Part shown: in pieces, positions 1-7,299 of the stretch | Numbering within the stretch: position 1 is the stretch's first letter | Layout: every line of letters starts with the position of its first letter | NCBI GenBank assembly: GCA_042088665.1 | Contig: JBELMB010000078.1 | Coordinates: forward strand, 1-21,846 | Source: JBELMB01 sp042088665 | GTDB lineage: Bacteria > Pseudomonadota > Alphaproteobacteria > Rhodobacterales > Rhodobacteraceae | DNA length: 21,846 nt | Direction: 5' to 3' | Program-made: the position numbers and the translations under genes | Notes under the pieces: generated by a model | Database searches by the model: none | Told to the model about the DNA's origin: nothing | Seen by the model: only the letters and a program-made list of their open reading frames with translations

Positions 1-7
1 CGGATCT

Positions 8-913
8 TTGAGTTCGCGTCTCAAAGCCCTGCGCGGCCTGATGGCCGGTGACCGCGGCGCAGATCGCGTGGTGCCGCCATCGGGTTTCACGGTGCGGCTG
101 ACGCTGTTCACGTCCGGGGCCATGGCCTTTCTGACGATCTTTGCGCTGGCGCTGTCGCTGGCGGCGGGGCGCCTTGCCACCAGTTGGGGGGACGAGTTGG
201 CCCGTGCCTCGACGATCCGCGTCTCTGCACCCGAGGAGCAGATGCTGGAACAGGTGACCAACGTTCTGGTGGTGCTGGGGCAGACGCCCGGTGTGGCCTC
301 GGCCCGGGCGCTGACGGCGGATGAACAGCGCGCGCTGCTGGAGCCGTGGTTCGGTCCGGGCCTTCCGGTAGAGCAACTGCCGGTGCCCCAGCTGATCGAA
401 GTGATCGAGACCGCGCAGGGTTACGATTCGGCGGGTCTGCGGCTGCGATTGCAGGCCGAGGCGCCGGGGGCCGTGCTGGACGAACATACCCGCTGGCGCA
501 AGCCGCTGGTGGATGCCGCCGCACGCCTGCGCCTGCTGGGCTGGGCGGCGATCGGACTGCTGGCGGCAGTGACCGGGGCGATGGTGACGCTGGCTGCACA
601 TGCGGCGCTGGCGGCCAATGCGCAAGTGATTGCCGTGCTGCGCCTTGTCGGGGCGACCGATGGCTATATCGCGCAGGCCTTCGTGCGCCGCTACACGCTG
701 CGGACGCTGACCGGGGCGGCGGTGGGCACATTGGCTGGCGTGCTGGTCCTGTTGTTCATGCCCGGATCATCTGATGTCGAAGGGCTGCTGACCGGTCTTC
801 GGCTGGAAGGCGCGCAGTGGCTCTGGCCCTTGCTGGTGCCGATACTGGCTGCGGTGGTGGCCTATGTCGCAACGGAACTTGCGGCGCGGCGCGTACTGGG
901 GGCCTTGGCGTGA
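8..913 (+). CDS. ftsX: Cell division protein FtsX (ABC transporter-like permease)
   Basis: Inner-membrane partner of the ATPase FtsE. In the family it links FtsE to periplasmic peptidoglycan hydrolases at the division site. The 301-residue protein has the FtsX layout: a short cytoplasmic N-terminus, TM1 at about 31-53, a periplasmic domain at about 54-175, then TM2 (176-200), TM3 (233-251) and TM4 (271-294). The conserved segment VLRLVGATDGYI is at 210-221. The start is uncertain. TTG at position 8 gives a family-like N-terminus, and the bases TTGA there would let an upstream gene, probably ftsE, end with TGA at 9-11. However, the window edge hides any ribosome site, and the frame stays open to the edge. 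The 3' end overlaps the next gene by 4 nt, so coupled translation is likely. The identification is secure; the exact start is not. Confidence 0.9.
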   Translation: MSSRLKALRGLMAGDRGADRVVPPSGFTVRLTLFTSGAMAFLTIFALALSLAAGRLATSWGDELARASTIRVSAPEEQMLEQVTNVLVVLGQTPGVASARALTADEQRALLEPWFGPGLPVEQLPVPQLIEVIETAQGYDSAGLRLRLQAEAPGAVLDEHTRWRKPLVDAAARLRLLGWAAIGLLAAVTGAMVTLAAHAALAANAQVIAVLRLVGATDGYIAQAFVRRYTLRTLTGAAVGTLAGVLVLLFMPGSSDVEGLLTGLRLEGAQWLWPLLVPILAAVVAYVATELAARRVLGALA

Positions 914-1641
914 TCCAGCAAATACGATCTGCGATCTTTGTGTTCCAGATGTACCTGATGATGCTCCTGATGGGCATCGCCTTCCTGCCGCTGGCCATTG
1001 CGTCGCCCGCGGGCGCGCGCTGGGCCTGCCGGACCTACTGCCGCTGGGTGCGCTGGACCGCGGCATGGATGGTGGGTCTGCGCAGCGAGATCCGCGGCGA
1101 GGTGCCCCGGGGCGAAGTGCTGATCGCATCAAAGCACCAGTCGTTCCTCGATATCATCATGATTTTCGGTGAGGTCCCCGCCGGCAAATTCATCATGAAA
1201 CGCGAACTCATGTGGGCGCCGGTGATCGGGCAATATGGTCTGCGCATCGGGTGCGTGCCGGTCGAACGGGGCAAGCGCGGGCAGGCCATCGCCAAGATGC
1301 TGGCGGATGTGGAAAAGGGATCGGTGGATCCCGGGCAGCTCATCATCTACCCGCAGGGCACGCGCATCGCGCCGGGTGTCAAAGCCCCCTACAAGATTGG
1401 GGCGGCGCTGCTCTACGAACAGACGGGACACACCTGCGTGCCCGCCGCCACCAACGTCGGTCTGTTCTGGCCGCGCAAGGGGATCTGGCGCAAACCCGGT
1501 CTTGCCGTGGTGGAGTTCCTGCCGGTCATCGAGCCGGGGCTGGAGCGCGACGCATTCCTTGAACGCTTGGAAACAGAGGTCGAGACAGCCTCGAATGCCC
1601 TGATGAGGGAGGCCGGATTTGACCCAGATCACCACGCTTGA
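910..1641 (+). CDS. plsC: 1-acyl-sn-glycerol-3-phosphate acyltransferase (PlsC)
   Basis: Transfers the second acyl chain onto lysophosphatidic acid to make phosphatidic acid at the inner membrane (phospholipid synthesis). The protein has 243 residues from GTG at 910, which overlaps the ftsX stop as GTGA. The open frame extends further upstream inside ftsX, but that extension is not family-like. A hydrophobic N-terminal segment (about 11-31) precedes the acyltransferase motifs: H76-x4-D81 in KHQSFLD, the substrate motif VPVERG (116-121), YPQGTR (147-152) and CVPAATNVG (176-184). The third motif has Gln where the textbook form FPEGTR has Glu. I recall this variant from other alphaproteobacterial PlsC proteins, so it need not mean loss of activity. 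The coupling to ftsX ties lipid supply to the division genes only by position; no functional link is shown. Confidence 0.92.
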   Translation: MIQQIRSAIFVFQMYLMMLLMGIAFLPLAIASPAGARWACRTYCRWVRWTAAWMVGLRSEIRGEVPRGEVLIASKHQSFLDIIMIFGEVPAGKFIMKRELMWAPVIGQYGLRIGCVPVERGKRGQAIAKMLADVEKGSVDPGQLIIYPQGTRIAPGVKAPYKIGAALLYEQTGHTCVPAATNVGLFWPRKGIWRKPGLAVVEFLPVIEPGLERDAFLERLETEVETASNALMREAGFDPDHHA

Positions 1642-2221
1642 GGATCTCGAGGCGCTGTACCCCAAGGTTGTGCCGGGCGCCTTGCGCAAGGTGTCCCCGG
1701 TGCTGACGCCCTTGTACCGGCGTTTCATCGAGGGCGCGCGGTTTTGCATTCTGTCCACGGTCGGGCCGGAGGGTGTTCATGGCTCCCCGCGCGGCGACGA
1801 TGGCCCCGTCGCCGAGGTGGCCGACGACCGGACCTTGCTGATCCCGGATTGGCGCGGCAACAATCGTCTGGACTGTTTGCGGGACATCGTGATGGACGGG
1901 CGTGCGGCGGTGCTCTTCATGGTGCCGGGCAGCAATACGACCGTCCGGGTGAACGGTCAGGCGGAACTGCGCGATGACGCCGCCTTGCGCGACCGCTTTG
2001 CCAAGGGTGACAAGCGCCCGGCCACGGTCATCGTTCTGAGCATTGCCGAGGTCTATACCCAATGCGCCAAGGCGCTGATGCGCTCTGATCTCTGGGCGCG
2101 TGACGACAAGGCCCATGTGCCAACCGTCGGTCAGATCCTTGAAGAAGTCACAAAGGGCGTGGATGGCGGCGCCACCTATGACGCCAACTACCCGACGTAT
2201 GCCAAACCTCTCATGTGGTAA
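1619..2221 (+). CDS. PPOX-type FMN-binding flavoprotein (pyridoxamine 5'-phosphate oxidase-like)
   Basis: A 200-residue split-barrel flavoprotein of the pyridoxamine-phosphate-oxidase superfamily. It resembles the subgroup often annotated as MSMEG_1061/DR2398-like. Visible landmarks are the first barrel strands FCILSTVGPEGVHGSPRGD (42-60), LLIPDWRGNNRLD (73-85), the strand pair around LFMVPGSNTTVRVNGQAEL (99-117) and the C-terminal YTQCAKALMRSDLW (146-159). The substrate is unknown. These proteins usually bind FMN or a related flavin such as F420, and I would not call this one true PdxH. The chosen start is TTG at 1619, because the purine-rich GAGGGAGG at 1605-1612 sits 6 nt upstream. This start lies 23 nt inside the 3' end of plsC. 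The FMN-making ribF begins 91 bp downstream, a plausible link between flavin maker and user. Confidence 0.82.
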   Translation: MTQITTLEDLEALYPKVVPGALRKVSPVLTPLYRRFIEGARFCILSTVGPEGVHGSPRGDDGPVAEVADDRTLLIPDWRGNNRLDCLRDIVMDGRAAVLFMVPGSNTTVRVNGQAELRDDAALRDRFAKGDKRPATVIVLSIAEVYTQCAKALMRSDLWARDDKAHVPTVGQILEEVTKGVDGGATYDANYPTYAKPLMW

Positions 2222-2312
2222 GCCATCGCCGGGCGCGCTTGCACCCAAGCCCCCCCGCCTTGCCGGTGCCCAGTCGCTTGCACGTCCGCGCCCGGACCGC
2301 TAAGCCGCCCTC

Positions 2313-3245
2313 ATGCGGATCGTAAGAGATCATCAGTTCACCGGGCCATCGGACCGAGGCGCCAGCGCCGCCATCGGCAATTTCGATGGTGTCCATATGG
2401 GGCACCGCGCGGTCATCGATCTGGCCCGACAATCGGCGCCCGGCGCGCCGCTGGGCGTGCTCACCTTCGAGCCCCATCCCCGTCAGTATTTTGCCCCGCA
2501 GGCGCCGACCTTTCGGTTGATGAGCGCAGAGGCGCGCGCGGCGCGGCTGGACAAGCTGGGCGTCGATATCCTGTACCAGTTGAACTTCAACACCGCGCTG
2601 GCCTCGCTGACCCCGCGGGAGTTTGCGCAGAATATCCTGTGCGACGGTTTTGGCCTCGTGAACGTGGTGGTCGGGGCGGATTTCTGCTTTGGCAAGGGCC
2701 GCGCCGGGACCGTGGCCGACCTGCGGGCGTTTGGCGCCGAGATGGGGTTTGGCGTGACAATCGCGGATTTGATGGAGACAGGCGGCGTGCAAGTATCCTC
2801 TACAGCCATCCGGCAGGCCCTGACCGAAGGACGCCCGCGAGACGCGGCGGCGCTTTTGGGCCATTGGCACCGGATCGAAGGCGAAGTCATCGGCGGCGAG
2901 CAACGCGGCCGGGAACTTGGGTATCCCACGGCGAACATGTCCATCGAGGGGCTGCACCCACCGCGTTTCGGCGTCTACGCCGTGCTGGTGGACGTGCGCG
3001 ATGGCCCCCACAAGGGCACCTACCATGGGGCTGCCTCGGTCGGAGTGCGTCCCATGTTTGGCGAGAACCGCCCCAACATCGAGACGTTTCTCTTCGACTT
3101 CACCGGCGATCTGTACGGCACGACGCTGTCGGTTGCGCTGGTGGACTACCTGCGCCCGGAGGAAAAGTTCGACGGCCTTGATGCGCTGATCACCCAGATG
3201 GACGCCGACTGCGCGCGCGCGCGCGAGATCCTGGCGGCCCTATGA
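2313..3245 (+). CDS. ribF: Bifunctional riboflavin kinase / FAD synthetase (RibF)
   Basis: Phosphorylates riboflavin to FMN and adenylylates FMN to FAD in the cytoplasm. The 310-residue length is normal. The N-terminal nucleotidyltransferase half carries GNFDGVHMGH (22-31), GADFCFGKGRAG (121-132) and VSSTAIR (161-167). The C-terminal kinase half carries GYPTAN (203-208), VGVRPMFG (243-250) and NIETF (255-259). All signature residues appear to be present, so the enzyme should be functional. The ATG at 2313 has no obvious Shine-Dalgarno sequence; the upstream bases are C-rich. The 91-bp spacer before it is the only sizeable gap in this run and could hold a promoter, but I see no clear one. A run of seven GC dinucleotides lies in codons near the 3' end (3211-3224). 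The stop overlaps the ycgN start as ATGA. Confidence 0.96.
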   Translation: MRIVRDHQFTGPSDRGASAAIGNFDGVHMGHRAVIDLARQSAPGAPLGVLTFEPHPRQYFAPQAPTFRLMSAEARAARLDKLGVDILYQLNFNTALASLTPREFAQNILCDGFGLVNVVVGADFCFGKGRAGTVADLRAFGAEMGFGVTIADLMETGGVQVSSTAIRQALTEGRPRDAAALLGHWHRIEGEVIGGEQRGRELGYPTANMSIEGLHPPRFGVYAVLVDVRDGPHKGTYHGAASVGVRPMFGENRPNIETFLFDFTGDLYGTTLSVALVDYLRPEEKFDGLDALITQMDADCARAREILAAL

Positions 3246-3715
3246 CCGGGCCCATCGCGCGTTCCGGACTGACCCCGCGCTTCTGGGAGAAAAAGCGTCT
3301 GGAGCAGATGAGCCCCGACGAGTGGGAGGCGCTCTGCGACGGTTGCGGCAAGTGCTGCATGAACAAGCTCGAAGACGAGGACACGGGCGAGGTCGCGCTG
3401 ACCCGCGTGTCCTGCCGCCTGTTCGACGATACCACCTGCCGCTGCGCACAATACGACATCCGCCACCAGTTCGTGCCCGAATGCATTGTGCTGAAGCCCG
3501 CCAATATGGCGCAGAATCTCTACTGGATGCCGGAGACCTGCGCCTACAAGCTGATGTACAACGGCGCGCCCCTGCCGGAATGGCATCCATTGCTCTCGGG
3601 GTCGCAAGACAGCGTTCATCTGGCGGGCGTGAGCATGCAGGGCGCCACCGTGCCAGAATATGAAATCGACGAAGACGATTGGGAAGACCACATCATAGAG
3701 GAGCCACTGCCATGA
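3242..3715 (+). CDS. ycgN: YcgN/UPF0260 family cysteine-cluster protein
   Basis: A 157-residue cytoplasmic protein of the UPF0260 (YcgN) family, whose biochemical role is not established. It carries a conserved Cys set suggesting a bound metal or Fe-S cluster: C32-x2-C35-x2-C38-C39, then C58, C66, C68, C81 and C100. There is no signal peptide. The N-terminal half has the family's FWE...LSPDEWEALC-like arrangement (here FWEKKRLEQMSPDEWEALC at 14-32), and the C-terminus is acidic. The gene overlaps ribF by 4 nt upstream and the threonine aldolase by 3-4 nt downstream, so the three are very probably one translationally coupled unit. Cluster binding is inferred from the cysteines only; family membership is secure. 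Confidence 0.9.
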   Translation: MTGPIARSGLTPRFWEKKRLEQMSPDEWEALCDGCGKCCMNKLEDEDTGEVALTRVSCRLFDDTTCRCAQYDIRHQFVPECIVLKPANMAQNLYWMPETCAYKLMYNGAPLPEWHPLLSGSQDSVHLAGVSMQGATVPEYEIDEDDWEDHIIEEPLP

Positions 3716-4779
3716 TGTTCGCCTCTGACAACTCCGGACCCTGTCATCCAAAGGTGATGCAGGCACTGATGGAGGCCAATGAAGGCTATTCCATGGGGTA
3801 TGGCGCGGATGACATCACCGCACGGGCGGTGGCCGGGATCCGTGATCTCTTTGAGGCCCCGGATGCTGCGGTCTACTTTGTCGCGACCGGGACGGCGGCG
3901 AACGCGGTGGCGCTGGGCACGATGGTGCAGCCCTACCAGACCGTTTACTGCTCCGAAGTGGCGCATATCGAAGAAGACGAATGCAGCGCGCCGGAATTCT
4001 ACACCGGTGGGGCAAAGCTGACGCTGGTGCCCGGCGGTGACCGCATGACGGCACAGACCCTGCAACGCGCGATCGGCGCCTCGTCAAAGGGCGGTGTGCA
4101 TCAGCCACAGGATGGTGCGGTCTCGATCACCAATGTCGCGGAACATGGCAATGTCTACACGGTGGCCGAAATCTCCGCTTTGACCGCGGTGTCAAAGGAC
4201 GCTGGCATGCCGGTGCATCTGGATGGAGCGCGGTTTGCCAATGCCTGTGTGCGCCTTGGGTGCACCCCCGCGGAGATGACCTGGAAAGCCGGCGTTGACG
4301 TTGCGGTCTTTGGCGGGACCAAGAACGGCTGTCTCGGTGTCGAGGCGGTGATCTTCTTTGACCCGGATCGGGGTGGTTTGCCCGGTCACAGTGCCCAGTC
4401 CTGGGTCTTTGAGCTGCGGCGCAAGCGCGGCGGGCACCTGTTCTCCAAGCATCGGTATCTTTCGGCGCAGATGGCGGCCTATCTTGAGGATGGCCTCTGG
4501 CGTGAGATGGCCACGCAGGCCAATGACACCTGCGATCAGCTGGTCGCCGGGCTGCAAGAGCTGGATGTCGAGATCCTCAATCCGACCCGAGGCAACATGG
4601 TATTCTTCCGTGCGCCCCTCGCGGTGCACCGCGCCGTGAAGGAAAAAGGCGCGGTCTACCACGTCCGCGGCGGCACAGGACCCGATGACCAAAGCGCCAC
4701 GGGGCGGCTGGTCTGCGACTGGTCGCTGGCGTCAGGGCGGGTGACAGAATTTCTCGGCCACTTGCGCGACGCCCTGTAG
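3712..4779 (+). CDS. ltaE: Low-specificity L-threonine aldolase (PLP-dependent)
   Basis: Cleaves L-threonine and allo-threonine to glycine and acetaldehyde with pyridoxal phosphate, in the cytoplasm. It is a fold-type I enzyme of 355 residues from ATG 3712. AGAGGAG at 3697-3703 is a good ribosome site. The open frame runs 11 codons further upstream inside ycgN without support. Motifs are SDNSG near the N-terminus (5-9), the ATGTAAN cofactor loop (58-64), His85 in a VAHIEEDE segment (the usual PLP-stacking His), HLDGARFANA (169-178) and the Schiff-base lysine K204 in GGTKNG. Glycine and C1 production would feed folate metabolism, but the folate genes further along are a separate unit on the other strand. 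The gene ends just before a strong GC hairpin and is probably the last of its operon. Confidence 0.93.
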   Translation: MMFASDNSGPCHPKVMQALMEANEGYSMGYGADDITARAVAGIRDLFEAPDAAVYFVATGTAANAVALGTMVQPYQTVYCSEVAHIEEDECSAPEFYTGGAKLTLVPGGDRMTAQTLQRAIGASSKGGVHQPQDGAVSITNVAEHGNVYTVAEISALTAVSKDAGMPVHLDGARFANACVRLGCTPAEMTWKAGVDVAVFGGTKNGCLGVEAVIFFDPDRGGLPGHSAQSWVFELRRKRGGHLFSKHRYLSAQMAAYLEDGLWREMATQANDTCDQLVAGLQELDVEILNPTRGNMVFFRAPLAVHRAVKEKGAVYHVRGGTGPDDQSATGRLVCDWSLASGRVTEFLGHLRDAL

Positions 4780-4797
4780 CCCGGGGTTTACCCCGGG
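4780..4797 (+). terminator. GC hairpin directly after the threonine aldolase stop
   Basis: A perfect inverted repeat of CCCGGGG and CCCCGGG with a TTTA loop begins on the base after the TAG stop. It is followed by TGCCTTTGG rather than a real T tract, so termination may be partial or Rho-assisted. The remaining bases up to the hspQ 3' end (4798-5017) hold no gene I can support. A second imperfect hairpin at 4976-5002 (arms of 5+5 bp with one bulged base) lies just past the hspQ stop and could end that transcript, also without a T tract. Confidence 0.6.
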
Positions 4798-5017
4798 TGC
4801 CTTTGGTGTCCGTTTTGCCGCTCTGATGGTCGCCTTGCGGGGTGGACCAGCCAAACCTGCAAATGCCGCGGGCTTCTGACCGTTTGTCTGGCTGCCCCAA
4901 TCTTTCAGGCCCCCAAATCCGCGCCGCAAGGCAACGTCGCGTCGTGTCAGGGTAGCGAGGGTGATTTGGCCGGGTGAGCGCCTCGTCAGTCCGAGGTCGC
5001 TCTTCCCATCGATCGCG

Positions 5018-5344
5018 TCAGTTGAGCTGGAAATGCAGCTCGTAACTGCCGTCTTCAAAGTCCCCGAAAAGATCGGGGATGTCCGGGTGATCTACCGGCT
5101 CGCCGGAAAAATCCGCAACCAGGTTCTGTTCGGAGACATAGGCCACGTAAAAACTTTGGTCGTTCTCGGCCAGCAGATGGTAGAAGGGCTGCTTCTTGGC
5201 CGGACGGCTTTCTTCGGGAATGGACTCGTACCATTCCTCGGTGTTGCTGAACTCTGGATCCACGTCGAAGACCACGCCACGGAACGGGTGCTTGCGGTGC
5301 CGCACAACTTGGCCCAGGTGATATTTCGCGCTTTGACTATGCAT
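5018..5344 (-). CDS. hspQ: Heat shock protein HspQ (YccV-like, hemimethylated-DNA-binding domain)
   Basis: A small cytoplasmic protein of 108 residues. In enterobacteria, HspQ is a heat-shock protein that stimulates the Lon protease. The whole length matches the YccV-like domain: HLGQVVRHRKHPFRGVVFD (9-27), an EFSNTEEWYE segment (31-40), QPFYHLLAE (52-60), YVSEQNLVAD (69-78) and a C-terminal HPDIPDLF...LHFQLN. The ATG at 5344 is chosen because the upstream minus strand reads AAAGAGGTGGAGTTT, giving a GAGG ribosome site. A GTG three codons upstream (5353) is in frame but would place the start inside that site. The gene is monocistronic and divergent from the lytic transglycosylase gene. No clear sigma-32 promoter is visible, so heat induction is not supported by sequence here. 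Confidence 0.93.
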   Translation of the reverse strand: MHSQSAKYHLGQVVRHRKHPFRGVVFDVDPEFSNTEEWYESIPEESRPAKKQPFYHLLAENDQSFYVAYVSEQNLVADFSGEPVDHPDIPDLFGDFEDGSYELHFQLN

Positions 5345-5367
5345 AAACTCCACCTCTTTCCCGACGT

Positions 5368-5396
5368 TTTAACGGGCCTGCACTGGTCTTGTCCAA
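5368..5396 (-). promoter_or_regulatory. Candidate hspQ promoter
   Basis: On the minus strand, TTGGAC (5391-5396) and GTTAAA (5368-5373) are separated by 17 bp. They would start transcription near 5361, about 16 nt before the hspQ ATG. The -35 is good and the -10 is poor. The other part of this 234-bp divergent spacer (up to 5578) is relatively AT-rich near 5530-5570, as expected for the opposing promoter, but no convincing hexamer pair could be picked there. Confidence 0.3.
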
Positions 5397-5578
5397 CTTT
5401 CGCCATGTTTCCGCCGGAAACAATCTGGATTGCAACTGGAACACCCCACCAATGTGGCCTCTGGGTGCGGATTGACCACGTATGATCAGCGACTCACCAA
5501 CTACCAAATGTGATTTCCACGGACGCTGCAATCGGATAAAATGTCGTTAACGAAAAACACAAAACACGCGAGAGGCAA

Positions 5579-6175
5579 ATGAGCAGACTTCTTCGCGCTA
5601 TGGTGATCATGCTTCTCGTCGCCTCCTGTGGAGGGGGCGGAGGGTCCGGCACGTCACCGCGCAACCTCGACAACGCTTGTGCAATTTTGCAAGAGCGCCC
5701 CACATATTTTCGGGCCTTCCGTGCGGCAGAGCGCAAATGGGGCGTGCCTGTGCACGTTCAGATGGCCACGATCTACCAGGAGAGCAAGTTTGACTCCGAC
5801 GCGCGCACGCCGCTGCGCTACAAACTGGGTGTTATTCCGGTGGGACGGCAAAGCTCTGCCTTTGGCTACAGCCAGGCTCTGGACGGCACATGGAAGGAAT
5901 ATCTGAACGATGTGGGCCGTCCCGGCGCACGGCGTGACAACATCCGCGATGCCACAGATTTCATGGGGTGGTACATGACCCTCACCCGAGACGAGCTGGG
6001 CATCCCCATGTCGGACGCGCGTCGGCAGTATCTGGCCTATCACGAAGGGCGCACGGGATACCGGCGCGGATCCTACAACCAAAAGTCGTGGTTGTTGCGG
6101 GTCGCATCCGAAGTGGGGCAGCGGGCCGTGACCTATGAGCGCCAGCTCAAAGGGTGCCGGGCGGCGCGGGGCTAA
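5579..6175 (+). CDS. Lytic-transglycosylase-like (SLT domain) lipoprotein
   Basis: A 198-residue exported lipoprotein likely to cleave or remodel peptidoglycan. The signal peptide ends in a lipobox, LLVAS before Cys17, followed by a flexible glycine-rich linker (CGGGGGSG). The SLT-like core follows: catalytic Glu68 in TIYQESKFDSDA, FGYSQALDGTW (95-105) with the Gly-Tyr-Ser/Gln pattern typical of the fold, and YLAYHEGRTGYRRGSY (151-166), matching the last conserved motif. Cys34 and Cys193 flank the domain and may form a disulfide. The ATG at 5579 has GAGAGG four bases upstream. The gene stands alone between hspQ (divergent) and lolA (convergent). Activity is inferred from the motifs. The exact family is uncertain, but the lysozyme-like fold is well supported. 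Confidence 0.85.
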   Translation: MSRLLRAMVIMLLVASCGGGGGSGTSPRNLDNACAILQERPTYFRAFRAAERKWGVPVHVQMATIYQESKFDSDARTPLRYKLGVIPVGRQSSAFGYSQALDGTWKEYLNDVGRPGARRDNIRDATDFMGWYMTLTRDELGIPMSDARRQYLAYHEGRTGYRRGSYNQKSWLLRVASEVGQRAVTYERQLKGCRAARG

Positions 6176-6228
6176 GCCCGCACCTGCGCTTGGTGGGCTA
6201 CGTCCAACGACCCGCCTCGTGTCGGGGG

Positions 6229-6831
6229 TCAATCGTCGGCCCGGTTCAGTTTGCGCAGTTCCGTGTCGATCAGGAAGTCGCGATTGGGCAAGGAGGCGTC
6301 TTCCAGCGCGCCCAGCACGACGGTGGTCAGATTGCCGTTTCCGTCGTCGATGATCCATTGCCGCAGTTCCACCGGGCTTGCGGTGAACTTGAGCTGGATC
6401 GAGCCGTATTCTGGCCGTTTCGGATCCTGTGCCGTGACGACGGTCGCGGTGCCGTCAAAGCCGTGGCCAGTCACCATGCCCGCCTGTGTCAGGTCGACCC
6501 GCCGTGCGAGGATGATCGACAGCGGCGTCTGGTTCAGCGGATAGGTTTCCGGTTGCGCATTGGTCTTGCGATCCAGCACGTAGACCGCTCCGGAGGAGAC
6601 CAGAACAAGCGCCTTTTCGGGTGGATTGTAGTCGAACCGGGCCTTGCCGGGACGTTTGATGGCTATCGTCCCGGTCGAGATCGTGCCATCCGCATTGATC
6701 TGCGTGAAACTGCCCTGCACCGTTTGCATCGTATTGAGATAGCTGGAGATCTGGTTGAGCGAGAGCTGCTGTGCGCTGACGGTCAGGGTGCTCAGCAAGA
6801 GCGCCAGAATGGCAAACGGAATACGGGACAT
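6229..6831 (-). CDS. lolA: Outer-membrane lipoprotein carrier protein LolA
   Basis: Periplasmic chaperone that carries lipoproteins from the LolCDE complex to the outer membrane. It has 200 residues with a cleavable signal peptide (1-20, ending VSA before Gln21). Family landmarks are VQGSFTQ (38-44), the core KRPGKARFDYNPP (59-71) containing the conserved Arg and Pro, and YPLNQTPLSIIL (97-108). The start at 6831 is preferred: the minus strand reads CAGGAAGGAACCCA before the ATG, a strong ribosome site, and the signal peptide begins there. The frame stays open 37 codons further upstream, but that stretch is Arg/Pro-rich and unlike LolA. I recall ftsK preceding lolA in relatives, but here a 468-bp non-coding stretch does. 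The 53 bp before the convergent lipoprotein gene hold only weak hairpins. Confidence 0.93.
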   Translation of the reverse strand: MSRIPFAILALLLSTLTVSAQQLSLNQISSYLNTMQTVQGSFTQINADGTISTGTIAIKRPGKARFDYNPPEKALVLVSSGAVYVLDRKTNAQPETYPLNQTPLSIILARRVDLTQAGMVTGHGFDGTATVVTAQDPKRPEYGSIQLKFTASPVELRQWIIDDGNGNLTTVVLGALEDASLPNRDFLIDTELRKLNRADD

Positions 6832-7299
6832 TGGGTTCCTTCCTGCGCGATGCGGGCTTTGTAATGTCGTTTTGGCAGAACCGGGACGGTTATGCGATAG
6901 CGACCCGCTGTCTGGCAGATATCGGCAGCAAACCGGGCGCAATCAAGCGCGTTTCCGCGGAGCGGGCGGGGGTTTGCCGATCCTTGCCGAGGCAAGGAAC
7001 GCCACGTTTGGCTGTGTCGAAACCCTTTGGGCATGCGCACAGTTGTGGCAGGGCGGGTCGTTCCAAACAGGTAAGGCGGGTCATGGCGAGGGAGGCGATG
7101 CCGAGACGATTGGCCTGGATGGCCGCGAACCAGCCGGCCATTTGCCAAGGCGCGCCAAAGGTCTGATGGATGCGTTGCGTGTTCATGTCGAGTGCGCAAC
7201 AGCAGGAGGCCTGTGCTCGAACAGGGACAGATATGTCCCTGTTCGGTCCATGTAGCCTCCAGCCGGATGGCCGGGGATCAAGTTCAGGCAGTCAGGCAG
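6832..7299. other. 468-bp intergenic stretch between lolA and folD
   Basis: No convincing gene is present. It holds the lolA ribosome site, presumably its promoter, a perfect palindrome at 7218-7245 and the tandem repeat reaching the folD stop. A 98-codon minus-strand frame (6890-7186) starts with MNTQRIHQTFGAPWQMAGWF and is the most protein-like reading. It has no clear ribosome site, its second half is low-complexity Arg/Pro/Leu, and I do not recognise it. It could be a decayed gene. Confidence 0.5.
7218..7245. repeat. Perfect palindrome, 12-bp arms with GATA centre
   Basis: CGAACAGGGACA (7218-7229) and TGTCCCTGTTCG (7234-7245) are exact reverse complements around GATA. The element lies 55-82 bp past the folD stop. 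As RNA it would form a very stable stem with a four-base loop on either strand, but there is no T tract, so it is not a standard terminator. It could be an mRNA 3'-end stabiliser, a protein-binding site or a mobile palindromic repeat. Confidence 0.85.

Noticed and set aside
816..909. Longer plsC start inside ftsX
   Set aside because: The extra 31 residues are Gly/Cys/Arg-rich and not PlsC-like; the GTG at 910 forms the usual 4-nt overlap with the ftsX stop.
4732..5058. 108-codon minus-strand frame over the threonine aldolase / hspQ junction
   Set aside because: It overlaps the 3' ends of two well-supported genes in other frames, has no ribosome site and no recognised motif.
6890..7186. 98-codon minus-strand frame between lolA and folD
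   Set aside because: Only its first half looks protein-like; no ribosome site and no recognised family. Kept only as a possible remnant in the intergenic note.
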